Shown here piece by piece: positions 8,642-16,945 of a DNA stretch of 64,000 nt. The DNA lies in the NCBI RefSeq assembly GCF_946886105.1, contig NZ_CAMPHV010000011.1, forward strand, positions 1-64,000, in the 5' to 3' direction. Source of the DNA: an uncultured Pseudomonas sp. (GTDB lineage: Bacteria > Pseudomonadota > Gammaproteobacteria > Pseudomonadales > Pseudomonadaceae). The position numbers and the translations under genes were made by a program. The stretch's first letter is position 1, and the number at the start of each line of letters is the position of its first letter. The notes beneath the pieces were generated by a model that saw nothing but the letters and a program-made list of their open reading frames with translations, was not told where the DNA came from and searched no databases.

Positions 8642-10686
8642 GCCGCCTCCTGGCTCAAGCCGAGATGGCGCAGCAAGGCATCGATGCTCGGCTCGCGGCC
8701 GCGGAAATCGACGAACAGCTGCATCGGCTCGCGCGAGCCGCCGCGGGCCAGGATCGCCTCGCGGAAGGCGCGGCCAGTGTCGCTGTTGAACACGCCCTCT
8801 TCCTCGAACCTGGAGAAGGCATCGGCCGACAGCACTTCAGCCCATTTGTAGCTGTAGTAACCGGCCGCGTAACCGCCGGAGAAGATGTGCGCGAAGCTGT
8901 TGGGGAAGCGGTTGTAAGCCGGCGGACGCAGCACCAAGACTTCGTCGCGAATGCCTTCGAGCACCTGCAGCACACTGCGGCCGTCGCCGTGGTTGGCGTG
9001 CAGTTCGAAGTCGAACAGGGAGAACTCCAGCTGGCGCACCATCATCAGCCCGGACTGGAAATTCTTCGCCGCCAGCATCTTGTCCAGCAGGTCCTGGGGC
9101 AACGGCTCGCCGCTCTGGTAATGGCCGGAGATCAGCGCCAGGCCTTCCGGCTCCCAGCACCAGTTCTCCATGAATTGGCTCGGCAGCTCCACCGCGTCCC
9201 AGGCCACGCCGTTGATCCCCGAAGCGCCAGCATGCTCGACGCGGGTCAGCAGGTGGTGCAGGCCGTGGCCGAATTCATGGAACAGGGTGGTGACTTCGTC
9301 ATGGGTCAGCAGCGCCGGCTTGTCGCCCACCGCCGAGGTGAAATTGCACACCAGGTTGGCCACCGGGTTGATCAGTTCGCCGCTGGCGTCGCGGCGCTTG
9401 TCGCGCGCGCCGTCCATCCAGGCGCCGCCGCGCTTGTTGGCGCGGGCATAGAGGTCGAAGAAGAAGCGCCCGACGTGCTGGCCGTTTTCGCTGATCTCGA
9501 ACAGACGCACATCCGGGTGCCAGCTATCGAAGCCGGAGAGTTCCTTGATCTGGATGCCGTAGAGCTTCTCGACGATGGCAAACAGGCCGCCGAGCACCTT
9601 GTCGATCGGGAAGTAGGCGCGGAGGATTTCCTGGGAAATGCTGTAGCGCTGCTCACGCAGTTTTTCGCTGTAGTAGCCGACGTCCCAGCTCTGCAGATCG
9701 GCGCAGCCCTGATCGGCGGCGAAGGCCTGCAATTCGGCAAGGTCCTGGGCGGCGAAGGCTTTGCTGCGCTGGGCCAGGTCGCGCAAAAAGTGCAGCACCT
9801 GCTCGGTGGAGTCGGCCATTTTGCTGGCCAAGCTGAGTTCGGCGTAATTGGCGAAGCCGAGCAGCTGGGCCAGTTCCTGGCGTAAATCGAGGATCTGCGC
9901 CATCACCGGGCCGTTGTCGTGCTGACCGGCGTTCGGCCCCTGATCGGAGGCGCGGGTGCAATAGGCGGCGTAGAGTTCTTCGCGCAAGGCGCGGTCGTCG
10001 GCGTAGGTCATCACCGCGAAGTAGCTGGGGAATTCCAGGGTGATCAACCAGCCATCCAGGCCCTTGGCTTCGGCGGCTTGCTTCATTTGCGCCTTGGCCG
10101 ACTCGGTCAGGCCGGCAAGCGCCGCTTCGTCGCTCACCTGCTTGGTCCAGGCCTGAGTGGCGTCGAGCAACTGGTTGGAGAACTGGCTGCCCAACTCCGA
10201 CAGTTTCATCTGGATCTCACCGTAGCGCTGTTGCTCGGCTGCCGGCAGGTCGATGCCGGACAGGCGGAAGTCGCGCAGGGCGTGTTCGAGAATGGTCTGC
10301 TGCGCCACCTCGAAACCCGCGGCCTCGGGGCTGGCGGCCAAGGCCTGATAGGCCTCGAACAGCGCACGGTTCTGCCCCAGCTCGGTGGCGTACTCCGAAA
10401 GTTTGGGCAGGCAGGCTTCATAGGCGGCGCGCAGCTCGGCGTTATTGCACACCGCGTTGAGGTGGCTGACCGGACTCCAGGCGCGGCCGAGACGGGCATT
10501 CAACTCGTCGAGCGCCAGCACCAGCCCGTCCCAGCTCGGTGTGCCAGACTGTCGCTGGAGCAACTCGGCGATCGCCGCGCGGTTATCGGCGAGAATCGCA
10601 TCCACCGCGGGCTCGACATGCGCGGGACGGATGGCGGAATACGGCGGCAGGTCGAACGCTTGCAGCAAGGGATTATCGGCAGTCAC
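8638..10686 (-). CDS. prlC: Oligopeptidase A (M3 metallopeptidase)
   Basis: 682-residue cytoplasmic zinc oligopeptidase that degrades short peptides, including cleaved signal peptides. The M3 active-site motif HEFGHGLHHLL lies near residue 469, with a downstream glutamate ligand expected in the segment around GVAWDAVELPSQFMENW. Length and the N-terminal NPLLQAFDLPPYSAI agree with PrlC/OpdA. It is the first gene of a two-gene unit with the yheV-like gene (four-base overlap). In E. coli the gene belongs to the heat-shock regulon; I saw no clear sigma-32 promoter here. Confidence 0.96.
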   Translation of the reverse strand: MTADNPLLQAFDLPPYSAIRPAHVEPAVDAILADNRAAIAELLQRQSGTPSWDGLVLALDELNARLGRAWSPVSHLNAVCNNAELRAAYEACLPKLSEYATELGQNRALFEAYQALAASPEAAGFEVAQQTILEHALRDFRLSGIDLPAAEQQRYGEIQMKLSELGSQFSNQLLDATQAWTKQVSDEAALAGLTESAKAQMKQAAEAKGLDGWLITLEFPSYFAVMTYADDRALREELYAAYCTRASDQGPNAGQHDNGPVMAQILDLRQELAQLLGFANYAELSLASKMADSTEQVLHFLRDLAQRSKAFAAQDLAELQAFAADQGCADLQSWDVGYYSEKLREQRYSISQEILRAYFPIDKVLGGLFAIVEKLYGIQIKELSGFDSWHPDVRLFEISENGQHVGRFFFDLYARANKRGGAWMDGARDKRRDASGELINPVANLVCNFTSAVGDKPALLTHDEVTTLFHEFGHGLHHLLTRVEHAGASGINGVAWDAVELPSQFMENWCWEPEGLALISGHYQSGEPLPQDLLDKMLAAKNFQSGLMMVRQLEFSLFDFELHANHGDGRSVLQVLEGIRDEVLVLRPPAYNRFPNSFAHIFSGGYAAGYYSYKWAEVLSADAFSRFEEEGVFNSDTGRAFREAILARGGSREPMQLFVDFRGREPSIDALLRHLGLSQEAA

Positions 10687-10860
10687 TAGAGGTCACCTGA
10701 AAGACGAAATGGGTTTACAGCTGCGAGCCCGTTTACCGTCAAAGGTTCTCGGGCTGGCTCGCATCGACGCACATCCGTTATAAAAAACACGGGCATGGCC
10801 TGAACATGGGTGCCATCTTAATTACAATCAAGCCCAGGCGCAGCTTAAGAGGTTTCTATC

Positions 10861-11406
10861 GTGGCGATACGTACTTACCAACAGTTCACCCCGCAGCTCG
10901 GCGCGCGGGTCTTTGTCGACGCATCGGCGGTTGTCCTGGGCGATGTGGAAATCGGCGCGGACAGCTCGGTCTGGCCCCTGGTGGTGATCCGCGGCGACAT
11001 GCACAGCATCCGCATCGGCGAGCGCACCAGCATTCAGGACGGCAGCGTGCTGCACATCACCCACGCCGGGCCGTTCCATCCGCACGGCTACCCGCTGAAT
11101 ATCGGCGACGACGTGACCATCGCCCACAACGTCACCCTACACGGCTGCAGCATCGGCAACCGGGTACTGGTCGGCATGGGCAGCATCGTCATGGACGGCG
11201 TGGTGATCGACGATGAAGTCATGCTCGGCGCCGGCAGCCTGGTGCCCCCGGGCAGCCACCTGGAAAGCGGCTACCTGTACCTTGGCAGCCCAGCGAAAAA
11301 AGCCCGCGAACTGACCGAAAAGGAACGCAGCTTCTTCAGCTACAGCGCCGCCAACTACGTGCGCTTGAAGGACCAGCACCTGATGGAAAACTACTCCACG
11401 CGCTGA
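10861..11406 (+). CDS. Gamma-carbonic anhydrase family protein (YrdA-like)
   Basis: 181-residue left-handed beta-helix protein built of hexapeptide repeats (for example IGADSSVWPLVVIRGD, IGDDVTIAHNVTLHG, IGNRVLVGMGSIVMDG). Zinc-ligand histidines are visible in LHITHAGPFHPH and IAHNVTLHG. Such proteins form trimers. Some hydrate CO2, while many YrdA-type members have no proven activity. The start is GTG 10861, with AAGAGG about nine bases upstream. It is divergent from prlC across 170 bases that hold both promoters. Confidence 0.9.
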   Translation: MAIRTYQQFTPQLGARVFVDASAVVLGDVEIGADSSVWPLVVIRGDMHSIRIGERTSIQDGSVLHITHAGPFHPHGYPLNIGDDVTIAHNVTLHGCSIGNRVLVGMGSIVMDGVVIDDEVMLGAGSLVPPGSHLESGYLYLGSPAKKARELTEKERSFFSYSAANYVRLKDQHLMENYSTR

Positions 11407-11537
11407 TGCAGCGATGAGGCTGGCATATCCAGCATCTGGCCTCATGCAACAACCCTCACTTACCACGGAACGCACTGACACCCGTCGGAGAGTGCGCTTC
11501 GCGCGCCCAGCTTTCCAAGGTTTTCGCCAACACGCAT

Positions 11538-11564
11538 ATGCTTCACCGCTAGGAGATGAAGCAT
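11538..11564. promoter_or_regulatory. Inverted-repeat operator candidate 1 upstream of hipBA
   Basis: ATGCTTCA (11538-11545), 11 bases, then TGAAGCAT (11557-11564): a perfect 8-base dyad. The second dyad at 11597-11623 has the same arms and the same 11-base spacer. The twin arrangement upstream of an XRE antitoxin suggests HipB operators, as in E. coli hipBA where HipB binds several dyads. Binding is inferred. Confidence 0.7.
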
Positions 11565-11596
11565 ATAAGCTACTAATGATTATTTATGAGCCTTGA

Positions 11597-11623
11597 ATGC
11601 TTCATTTACTATATATGAAGCAT
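11597..11623. promoter_or_regulatory. Inverted-repeat operator candidate 2 upstream of hipBA
   Basis: ATGCTTCA (11597-11604), 11 bases, then TGAAGCAT (11616-11623), inside a very AT-rich stretch (17 G+C in the 60 bases 11581-11640, my count). The dyad centres of the two operators are 59 bases apart, near six helical turns, which would allow looping or cooperative binding. A 10-base direct repeat TTTTATGGCT follows at 11651 and 11663. Confidence 0.7.
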
Positions 11624-11718
11624 ATATACCTCATTTTCAGCGGATGAGTCTTTTATGGCTCATTTTATGGCTACTGAATCTTATATGCTGCAATTTCCAT
11701 CCCTGTCGGAGGTAGCCC

Positions 11719-12072
11719 ATGCGCACCACCTTGCTCGAACAGATCAAACAGCGGCGTTTGCAGCTCGGCCTGAAAGGCAAGGACATGCCGCTGCGGGTGG
11801 GCCTGAATCGGCAGCAGTACGGCAAGATCGAGAAGGAAGGCAATCCCAGCCTGGCCACCCTGGATAAGATCGCCGAGGGGCTGGATGCGACCCTGATGTT
11901 GGTTCCCAAAGAGCTGGCAAGCCATGTCGAACAGTTGTTGGCAGCTGGTGCCACTGGGGCGCTCGAGGCTCGGTTCGTCTACCCCCCGGGCGGCTCGTCG
12001 TCCGCCATGCTGCTGTTCGACGGCGTGAAGGAAACCATCGAAGACCCCTGGCAAGAACCGGGGGATGACTGA
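11719..12072 (+). CDS. hipB: HipB-like XRE-family antitoxin
   Basis: 117-residue protein with an N-terminal XRE helix-turn-helix: LLEQIKQRRLQLGLKGKDM, then RQQYGKIEKEGNPSLATLDKIAEGL (about residues 5-55). The acidic, Gly/Ser-rich tail could contact the kinase. It should neutralise HipA and repress the operon through the dyads at 11538 and 11597. ATG 11719 follows GGAGG by six bases. Its stop overlaps the hipA ATG by one base (TGATG), the usual translational coupling of such pairs. The tail is longer than that of E. coli HipB (about 88 residues). Confidence 0.88.
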   Translation: MRTTLLEQIKQRRLQLGLKGKDMPLRVGLNRQQYGKIEKEGNPSLATLDKIAEGLDATLMLVPKELASHVEQLLAAGATGALEARFVYPPGGSSSAMLLFDGVKETIEDPWQEPGDD

Positions 12073-13337
12073 TGGCCGGCGAACAAGTCTCGGCCCTCAA
12101 GTTGACGCTGCACGGGCGACTGGTCGGCTATGTCGCCGGCTATGCGCACAACCGCTCGGTATTGTCCCTGGCGCCGGAGTTCATCGCCGATGCCAGGCGC
12201 CCCGCGCTGACCTTATCGCTGGCAAACCCGAGCACATTCGCCCTCCGCGCGAGCAAGGTGTTTCCGGTGGCGACCAATATGCAATTGCATCCACTGCTGA
12301 GCAATCTGCTGCCCGAGGGAGCCCTGCGCCAGCTGCTCGCCCAACGCCTGAAAATCCACGAGAACAACGAATTCCCCCTGCTCGTCCACCTCGGCGCTGA
12401 CCTGCCCGGTGCTCTGATCGCCGAGCCGGTCAAGGCTGAGGATATTCCGGATACGGCCTTTGGCGACCGCGGCCGACTCGATCGGGTGGCGGTGGATGCC
12501 GTGGATCGGGTGGCGCATTTTTCCCTGGCCGGGGTGCAGATGAAGTTTTCCATGCGCAACCGCGACGGTCGTTACCTGCTGGGCGATGCCAACGCGCCAG
12601 GCGACTGGATCATCAAGACACCCTCCACGGTACATGCCCATGTGCCGCTGAACGAATACACCAGCATGCAACTGGCGGCGCTGGCGGGCGTGGATATACC
12701 GGAGATCCGCCTGGTAGAACTGGACCGGCTCGAACGCCTGCCGGAGATCAAGCTGCCCGACGAAGGCTATGCCTACGGGATTCGCCGGTTCGACAGAACC
12801 GACACTGCCCGTGTACATGCCGAAGACTTCGCTCAGGTGCTGTTCGCCTATGCAACAGACAAATACCACAAGGCCAGTTACGAGCAGATCGCTCGGCTGA
12901 TCTACCAGAACACCTACAGCGGCCAGCGTGACGTGGTGCAGATGGCCATACGCTTGCTGGTCAATATCCTGCTAGGCAACGGCGACGCTCATTTGAAGAA
13001 CTGGAGCATTCTCTACCCCGATGGCCTGACACCCATGCTCGCACCGGCCTACGATATCGTCTTCACCAAGGCCTATATCCCCGCCGAGCAGCACTACGCG
13101 TTGAATATGGCGCAGACCAAGCAGTGGTATGTGGTGTCACTCGAGCACTTCCGCCGTTGGGCAAAACGCGCGGACCTGCCGGAATCGCCAATCCTCTACA
13201 ACCTCAAAGCCGCCATTGGCAAAGCCCGCGAGCTATGGCCAACCGCATTGCGCGACAGCCCGATGCACGAAGCGCACAAAGCCGCTCTGCGCGCGCACTG
13301 GCAGGCGCTGCATAAGGACTTTCGCATCGAGAGCTAG
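12072..13337 (+). CDS. hipA: HipA-like serine/threonine kinase toxin
   Basis: 421-residue type II toxin of the HipA kinase family. The HipA N-terminal domain (about 1-110) is followed by the conserved FSLAGVQMKFSM ATP-contact segment (about 150-160), the catalytic loop LLGNGDAHLKNWS (about 300-312, with Asp and Asn in the usual positions) and PAYDIV for metal binding (about 325). In E. coli HipA phosphorylates glutamyl-tRNA synthetase and causes persistence; the target here is not known. The kinase residues look intact, so the module is probably active. It forms an operon with hipB. Confidence 0.92.
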   Translation: MAGEQVSALKLTLHGRLVGYVAGYAHNRSVLSLAPEFIADARRPALTLSLANPSTFALRASKVFPVATNMQLHPLLSNLLPEGALRQLLAQRLKIHENNEFPLLVHLGADLPGALIAEPVKAEDIPDTAFGDRGRLDRVAVDAVDRVAHFSLAGVQMKFSMRNRDGRYLLGDANAPGDWIIKTPSTVHAHVPLNEYTSMQLAALAGVDIPEIRLVELDRLERLPEIKLPDEGYAYGIRRFDRTDTARVHAEDFAQVLFAYATDKYHKASYEQIARLIYQNTYSGQRDVVQMAIRLLVNILLGNGDAHLKNWSILYPDGLTPMLAPAYDIVFTKAYIPAEQHYALNMAQTKQWYVVSLEHFRRWAKRADLPESPILYNLKAAIGKARELWPTALRDSPMHEAHKAALRAHWQALHKDFRIES

Positions 13338-13382
13338 GCGGGTGGGGCTCCTGCAGATTGTTCGCTGTTGCATCTGCAGTCG

Positions 13383-13452
13383 GTAGCCTGGGTCGAGCAT
13401 AGCGACACCCAGGCATCCCTTCCCGGGTATTGCTGCGCTCAACCCAGGCTAC
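13383..13452. repeat. Palindromic intergenic repeat (TAGCCTGGGT family)
   Basis: GTAGCCTGGGT at 13383-13393 is mirrored by ACCCAGGCTAC at 13442-13452, with an internal ACCCAGG/CCCGGGT pair. It lies just after hipA and could end its transcript by forming a large hairpin, although no T-run follows. Confidence 0.65.
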
Positions 13453-13560
13453 TTGCTGCACACCAGGCTTATATGTCCATCACGGACGGAGCAGTCACCT
13501 TGGCCAATCGCTATGCTATCGACTTTCCCTCACCCACCCGCAGAACTCAGGCTGCTGCCC

Positions 13561-14208
13561 ATGCACTACCAGAACATCCTCTTCGACCTCGACGGCACCC
13601 TGACCGACCCGCGTGAAGGCATCACCCGCTCGGTGCAGCATGCGCTGGCGCAGCTGGGTATCGACGAGCCGGATTTGCAGGCGCTGGAGCATTTCATCGG
13701 GCCGCCGCTCTTGCAGTGTTTTATGCAGACCTATGACTTCGACGAGGCCACGGCCTGGCAGGCGGTCGGGCATTACCGCGAGCGCTTCCGCGAGGTCGGG
13801 CTGTATGAGAACCGGCTGTTCGACGGCGTCGGCGAGCTGTTGGAGTTGCTGCTCGGGCAGAACCGTACGCTGTATATCGCCACCAGCAAGCCGACCGTGT
13901 TCGCCACCGAGATCGCCCGGCATTTCGATTTCGCCCGGCATTTCAAGCTGATCTACGGCAGCGAGCTGGATGGCACGCGCACCGACAAGGTCGAGCTGCT
14001 CGCCCATCTGCTCAGCGAGCAGGCGTTACCGCCGGAGAGCACGCTGATGATCGGCGACCGCAAGCACGACCTGATCGGCGCGCGGCGCAATGGCCTGGAC
14101 GCGGCGGCGGTCGGCTATGGTTTTGGCAGCGTCGAGGAGCTGCGTGCCGAGGCGCCGCGTTATCACTTTGCGACCCTGGCCGAGTTGCATCGGGCTTTTC
14201 AGCGTTAG
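13561..14208 (+). CDS. HAD-superfamily hydrolase (phosphoglycolate phosphatase-like)
   Basis: 215-residue HAD phosphatase. Motif I is FDLDGTLTD (residues 8-16), motif II is IATSKP (about 105), a Lys follows in the TRTDKVELL region, and motif III/IV is MIGDRKHDLIGARRNG (about 162-177). An alpha-helical cap domain lies between motifs I and II. It is of the Gph/YjjG-like type, acting on small phosphomonoesters; the physiological substrate is not determinable. ATG 13561 is chosen because it starts five residues before motif I. It is a single gene following the hipA 3' repeat. Confidence 0.88.
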   Translation: MHYQNILFDLDGTLTDPREGITRSVQHALAQLGIDEPDLQALEHFIGPPLLQCFMQTYDFDEATAWQAVGHYRERFREVGLYENRLFDGVGELLELLLGQNRTLYIATSKPTVFATEIARHFDFARHFKLIYGSELDGTRTDKVELLAHLLSEQALPPESTLMIGDRKHDLIGARRNGLDAAAVGYGFGSVEELRAEAPRYHFATLAELHRAFQR

Positions 14209-14313
14209 CAGCCCCATGAAGCCCCTTCACCGTTTTGACCTACAAAGATCGTCAGCATGCTGGCCCATCGAGCGAGCGCTATACCATTGATTTTATTGGT
14301 CATGATGCAGGAA

Positions 14314-14368
14314 GGGCTTTAGCCGCGAAAGATTGCCCAGCAACAGCACAGCTTCGCGGCTAAAGCCC
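14314..14368. repeat. Perfect 16-base inverted repeat
   Basis: GGGCTTTAGCCGCGAA (14314-14329) is perfectly mirrored by TTCGCGGCTAAAGCCC (14353-14368) across 23 bases. It sits between the convergent HAD and DUF1161 genes. It is a REP-like dispersed palindrome or a factor-independent barrier; no T-run is present. Confidence 0.75.
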
Positions 14369-14411
14369 CTCCCACAGTTTGCTGCGCGACAGCGCTCTCC
14401 GAGCGGGCGGC

Positions 14412-14648
14412 TTAGTCGTTGCGCTGATAGATGATTTTCTTGCTGCCGCCATCGCAGCTGCCGACCACCATGTTCGGGTCCTGGGCTTCGTCGTTGGGGA
14501 CGATTTCCAGGGTATAGCTGGCCACGCCGGCGGCCTGGATTTTCACTTCGATTTCCGCACGCAGTTCTTCGCAGGGTTTGGGCGCGGCGACGGCAGCGCT
14601 CGCAAGCAAACCAAGCAGTAGTGCCAGGGGCCATCTAGTCAATTGCAA
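14412..14648 (-). CDS. DUF1161 secreted small protein
   Basis: 78-residue protein with a signal peptide (LALLLGLLASAAVA, cleavage before APKPCEE). The mature 56 residues carry two cysteines, in KPCEEL and GSCDGG, probably disulphide-bonded in the periplasm. It matches the DUF1161 pattern, function unknown. There is no ATG in frame. TTG 14648 has AAAGGCG five to six bases upstream; TTG 14642 would give a four-base TTGA overlap with the stop of the preceding aminopeptidase-like gene. Either way it is translationally coupled to that gene. Confidence 0.78.
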   Translation of the reverse strand: MQLTRWPLALLLGLLASAAVAAPKPCEELRAEIEVKIQAAGVASYTLEIVPNDEAQDPNMVVGSCDGGSKKIIYQRND

Positions 14649-15796
14649 TACGCCTTTGTTGGGAGGGAATCGGGGGAGTTCGGCTGGAGCGCAACCGGGC
14701 TTTGCTGCAATAAGCAGTGCAATGCCTGATCGCGCTCAACCTCGGCTAGTTTGCCCAGTATTGCGACGCGCCGGTAGAAGTCCGACCAGTCGCCTTCGGC
14801 CTGCTCGAACAGCCGGGCAAAGGCCTCCACCCAGCGATCATACAAGCCGAACGGCAGCAGCTTGGCGTTGTTCAGTGGCGCGTTCATCCAGCCGTCGTAG
14901 CGGCCGACGCCGCCCCACTCACGCTCGCGCAGGGCGCGGTACTCGGCGCGCAGGCGGGCGAACTCGGCTTGCTTGCCGGCACGCTTCTGCTGCTCCGGCA
15001 AGCCGCTGGCGTAGAGCTGGGCCAGACGCTCCCGGCTCGCCAGCACCAAGGCGATGAACTGTTCGCGCTGGCGTTCACCCTGCGGGCCCGCCGGGACCAG
15101 GCCACGGGCGGCGCGCCATTGGCGCAGGCCCTCACGCTCGACGAAGGTGGCGAAGGATTCGTTGAACGCGGTGTCGTTGGCGACATACAGCTGCTGGTGC
15201 GCCAGCTCGTGGAAGATCACCGCCACCAGGCGCTCGTCGCTCCAGCGCAGCATGGTGTTGAGGATAGGGTCGTCGAACCAGCCGAGGGTCGAATAGGCTT
15301 CGATGCCGCCCAGGTAGGTATCGAAGCCTTGCAGCTGGCGCACTGCCGCCGCACCGCGGGCGCGGCTCTGGCTGTAGAAACCGCGATAAGCGACGCAGCC
15401 GGCGATCGGGAAACACTGCAGCTCGGGGCTCAGCGACAACTCGGGGGTGACGAACAGATTCCACACCACGTAAGGCCGCTGGATATCGGCATACAGGCGG
15501 TAGCTGCGGTTATCCGGCAACGCCAATTCGGCGCTGGCAAAGCGTCGCGCTTCCAGGGCCAGCGCCAGGCGTTGGCGCAGATCGGCATCGACGGCCGGGT
15601 CTTCCAGCAAAGCGGCAATCGGCTGGCGCGCGCGCAACACCTGCCATTGTCCTTGGGCCAGGTGGCCGTAGTAATCCAGGGTGCTGCACGCACTTAGCGT
15701 CAGGCATAGCGCCAGCAGCGGAACCCAGCGCCAACGCGTGAAGTCACTGGCAGGGCGCCGCCAGCGGAATGTCGAATACCCAAGCCTTCGCGGCAT
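14639..15796 (-). CDS. Putative zinc aminopeptidase, lipoprotein
   Basis: 385-residue predicted lipoprotein metallopeptidase. A signal segment LLALCLTLSAC ends in a lipobox Cys near residue 37. The gluzincin-type motif HELAHQ lies at about residue 199, followed by a downstream FNESFATFVEREG segment with a candidate third ligand Glu. This fits the COG4324 family of predicted aminopeptidases, which are uncharacterised. I chose ATG 15796 (AGGA about ten bases upstream) because it leaves a compact N-region before the lipobox; a longer upstream extension has no family support. It is transcribed with the DUF1161 gene, with which it overlaps. Confidence 0.8.
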   Translation of the reverse strand: MPRRLGYSTFRWRRPASDFTRWRWVPLLALCLTLSACSTLDYYGHLAQGQWQVLRARQPIAALLEDPAVDADLRQRLALALEARRFASAELALPDNRSYRLYADIQRPYVVWNLFVTPELSLSPELQCFPIAGCVAYRGFYSQSRARGAAAVRQLQGFDTYLGGIEAYSTLGWFDDPILNTMLRWSDERLVAVIFHELAHQQLYVANDTAFNESFATFVEREGLRQWRAARGLVPAGPQGERQREQFIALVLASRERLAQLYASGLPEQQKRAGKQAEFARLRAEYRALREREWGGVGRYDGWMNAPLNNAKLLPFGLYDRWVEAFARLFEQAEGDWSDFYRRVAILGKLAEVERDQALHCLLQQSPVALQPNSPDSLPTKAYCN

Positions 15797-15879
15797 CGCC
15801 GATGTTCCTGATCCATGACAGCTGCCGACTGTAGCGTATCGGCGTAGGCTAAGCCCATTGCATCGCTTCGGAGAGCACC

Positions 15880-16302
15880 ATGCGTTATTTCCTCCTGCTC
15901 GTTGGCCTGTCGACTCTCGGCGCATGCGCTTCGCCGGTGCCGCCGCGCGATCCGAACCAAGCCTGGGTCGAGCTGTACGCCAGCCCCGGCGAGCTGCTGA
16001 TGGCCGACCGGCTCGACGGCCAGCGCCTGAACGATGGCCGCTACTTCCAGGTGCCGAACGGCGCCCATGAATTGCAGGCGCGCTTTCAGTTCGAAGTGAA
16101 TGGCCTCGGCGGCGGCCTGGACGGCAGCACCGAACCGCGGCAGATCACCTGCGAGATCCGCGTACGCTACGACGATTTCGCTCCCGGCCAGCGCTATCGC
16201 CTGGAAGTCCGGCCGCTGGCGATGAAGGCGCAGGGCTGGCTGTACGACGAACAACGCAACGTCCTCGCACGGGCCAAGGTACCGCGCTGCGGGACGTTCT
16301 AA
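15880..16302 (+). CDS. Conserved hypothetical lipoprotein
   Basis: 140-residue predicted outer-envelope lipoprotein. MRYFLLLVGLSTLGAC gives a clear lipobox (LGAC, Cys 16). The mature part has a beta-rich look (VELYASPGELLMADRLDGQ, GYxQVPNGAHELQARFQFEV) with two further cysteines at ITCEIRV and PRCGTF that may pair. It is a Pseudomonas-conserved protein without known function. ATG 15880 follows GGAGAG by about six bases. It is divergent from the aminopeptidase-like gene, sharing an 83-base promoter gap. Confidence 0.8.
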   Translation: MRYFLLLVGLSTLGACASPVPPRDPNQAWVELYASPGELLMADRLDGQRLNDGRYFQVPNGAHELQARFQFEVNGLGGGLDGSTEPRQITCEIRVRYDDFAPGQRYRLEVRPLAMKAQGWLYDEQRNVLARAKVPRCGTF

Positions 16303-16354
16303 TAGTTGTGTCCTCGTTAGCGTTGCAAGCATTTCGAGACGAAGCAGGTTCGCT

Positions 16355-16376
16355 CCCCGGATTGCATCCGGGCTAC
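16355..16376. repeat. Palindromic intergenic repeat (CCGGATTGCATCCGG)
   Basis: CCCCGGATTGCATCCGGGCTAC contains the near-perfect dyad CCGGATTGCATCCGG. The same sequence recurs at 18155-18220 and in degenerate form at 8303. It lies between convergent genes. Confidence 0.7.
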
Positions 16377-16447
16377 GGATTTGTGAGCACCGCGACCCCG
16401 CTGGCGTGGCGGACAAACTGATACATAGCGTCTCTATCAGCCGACGC

Positions 16448-16873
16448 TTAAGTGTCGAGGCTGGCTTCCAGGGTGATGTCGGCGTTCAGCACCTTGGAGA
16501 GCGGGCAACCGTTCTTCGCGGTTTCCACCGCCTGCTCGAATGCGTCGCGATCGGCACCCGGCACTGTCGCCTTGAGCGACAGGTGAATGGCGGTGATGGC
16601 GAAGCCGCCCGCCACCTTGTCGAGAGTGACCTCGGCCTGGGTGTCGATGCTTTGCGCGGTCATCCCGGCATCACCCAGTTCCTTGGACAAAGCCATGGAA
16701 AAGCAGCTCGCATGGGCCGCGCCGAGCAGCTCTTCGGGGTTGCTGCCGGGCTGGTCTTCGAAGCGTGTATTGAAGCCGTAGGGCACGTTCGACAGGGCGC
16801 CGCTCTGGGTCGATACCGTGCCGCTGCCGTCCTTGATGCCGCCTTGCCAGTGTGCCGAAGCTGTCTTCTTCAT
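16448..16873 (-). CDS. osmC: OsmC-family peroxiredoxin
   Basis: 141-residue peroxidase that reduces organic hydroperoxides with a two-cysteine mechanism. The redox cysteines are in HASCFSM (about residue 59) and NGCPLSK (about 124), both in place. The N-terminus MKKTASAHWQGGIKDGSGT is typical of OsmC rather than Ohr. ATG 16873 follows AAGGAG at the ideal distance. In E. coli osmC responds to osmotic and stationary-phase stress; no regulatory site could be confirmed here. Confidence 0.94.
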   Translation of the reverse strand: MKKTASAHWQGGIKDGSGTVSTQSGALSNVPYGFNTRFEDQPGSNPEELLGAAHASCFSMALSKELGDAGMTAQSIDTQAEVTLDKVAGGFAITAIHLSLKATVPGADRDAFEQAVETAKNGCPLSKVLNADITLEASLDT

Positions 16874-16945
16874 CTGTGTTCTCCTTTCTCCATTACCCAG
16901 GGGATATAGAGTTCAGAGAGGCATGGGCGGCACAAGTTCGACCTG

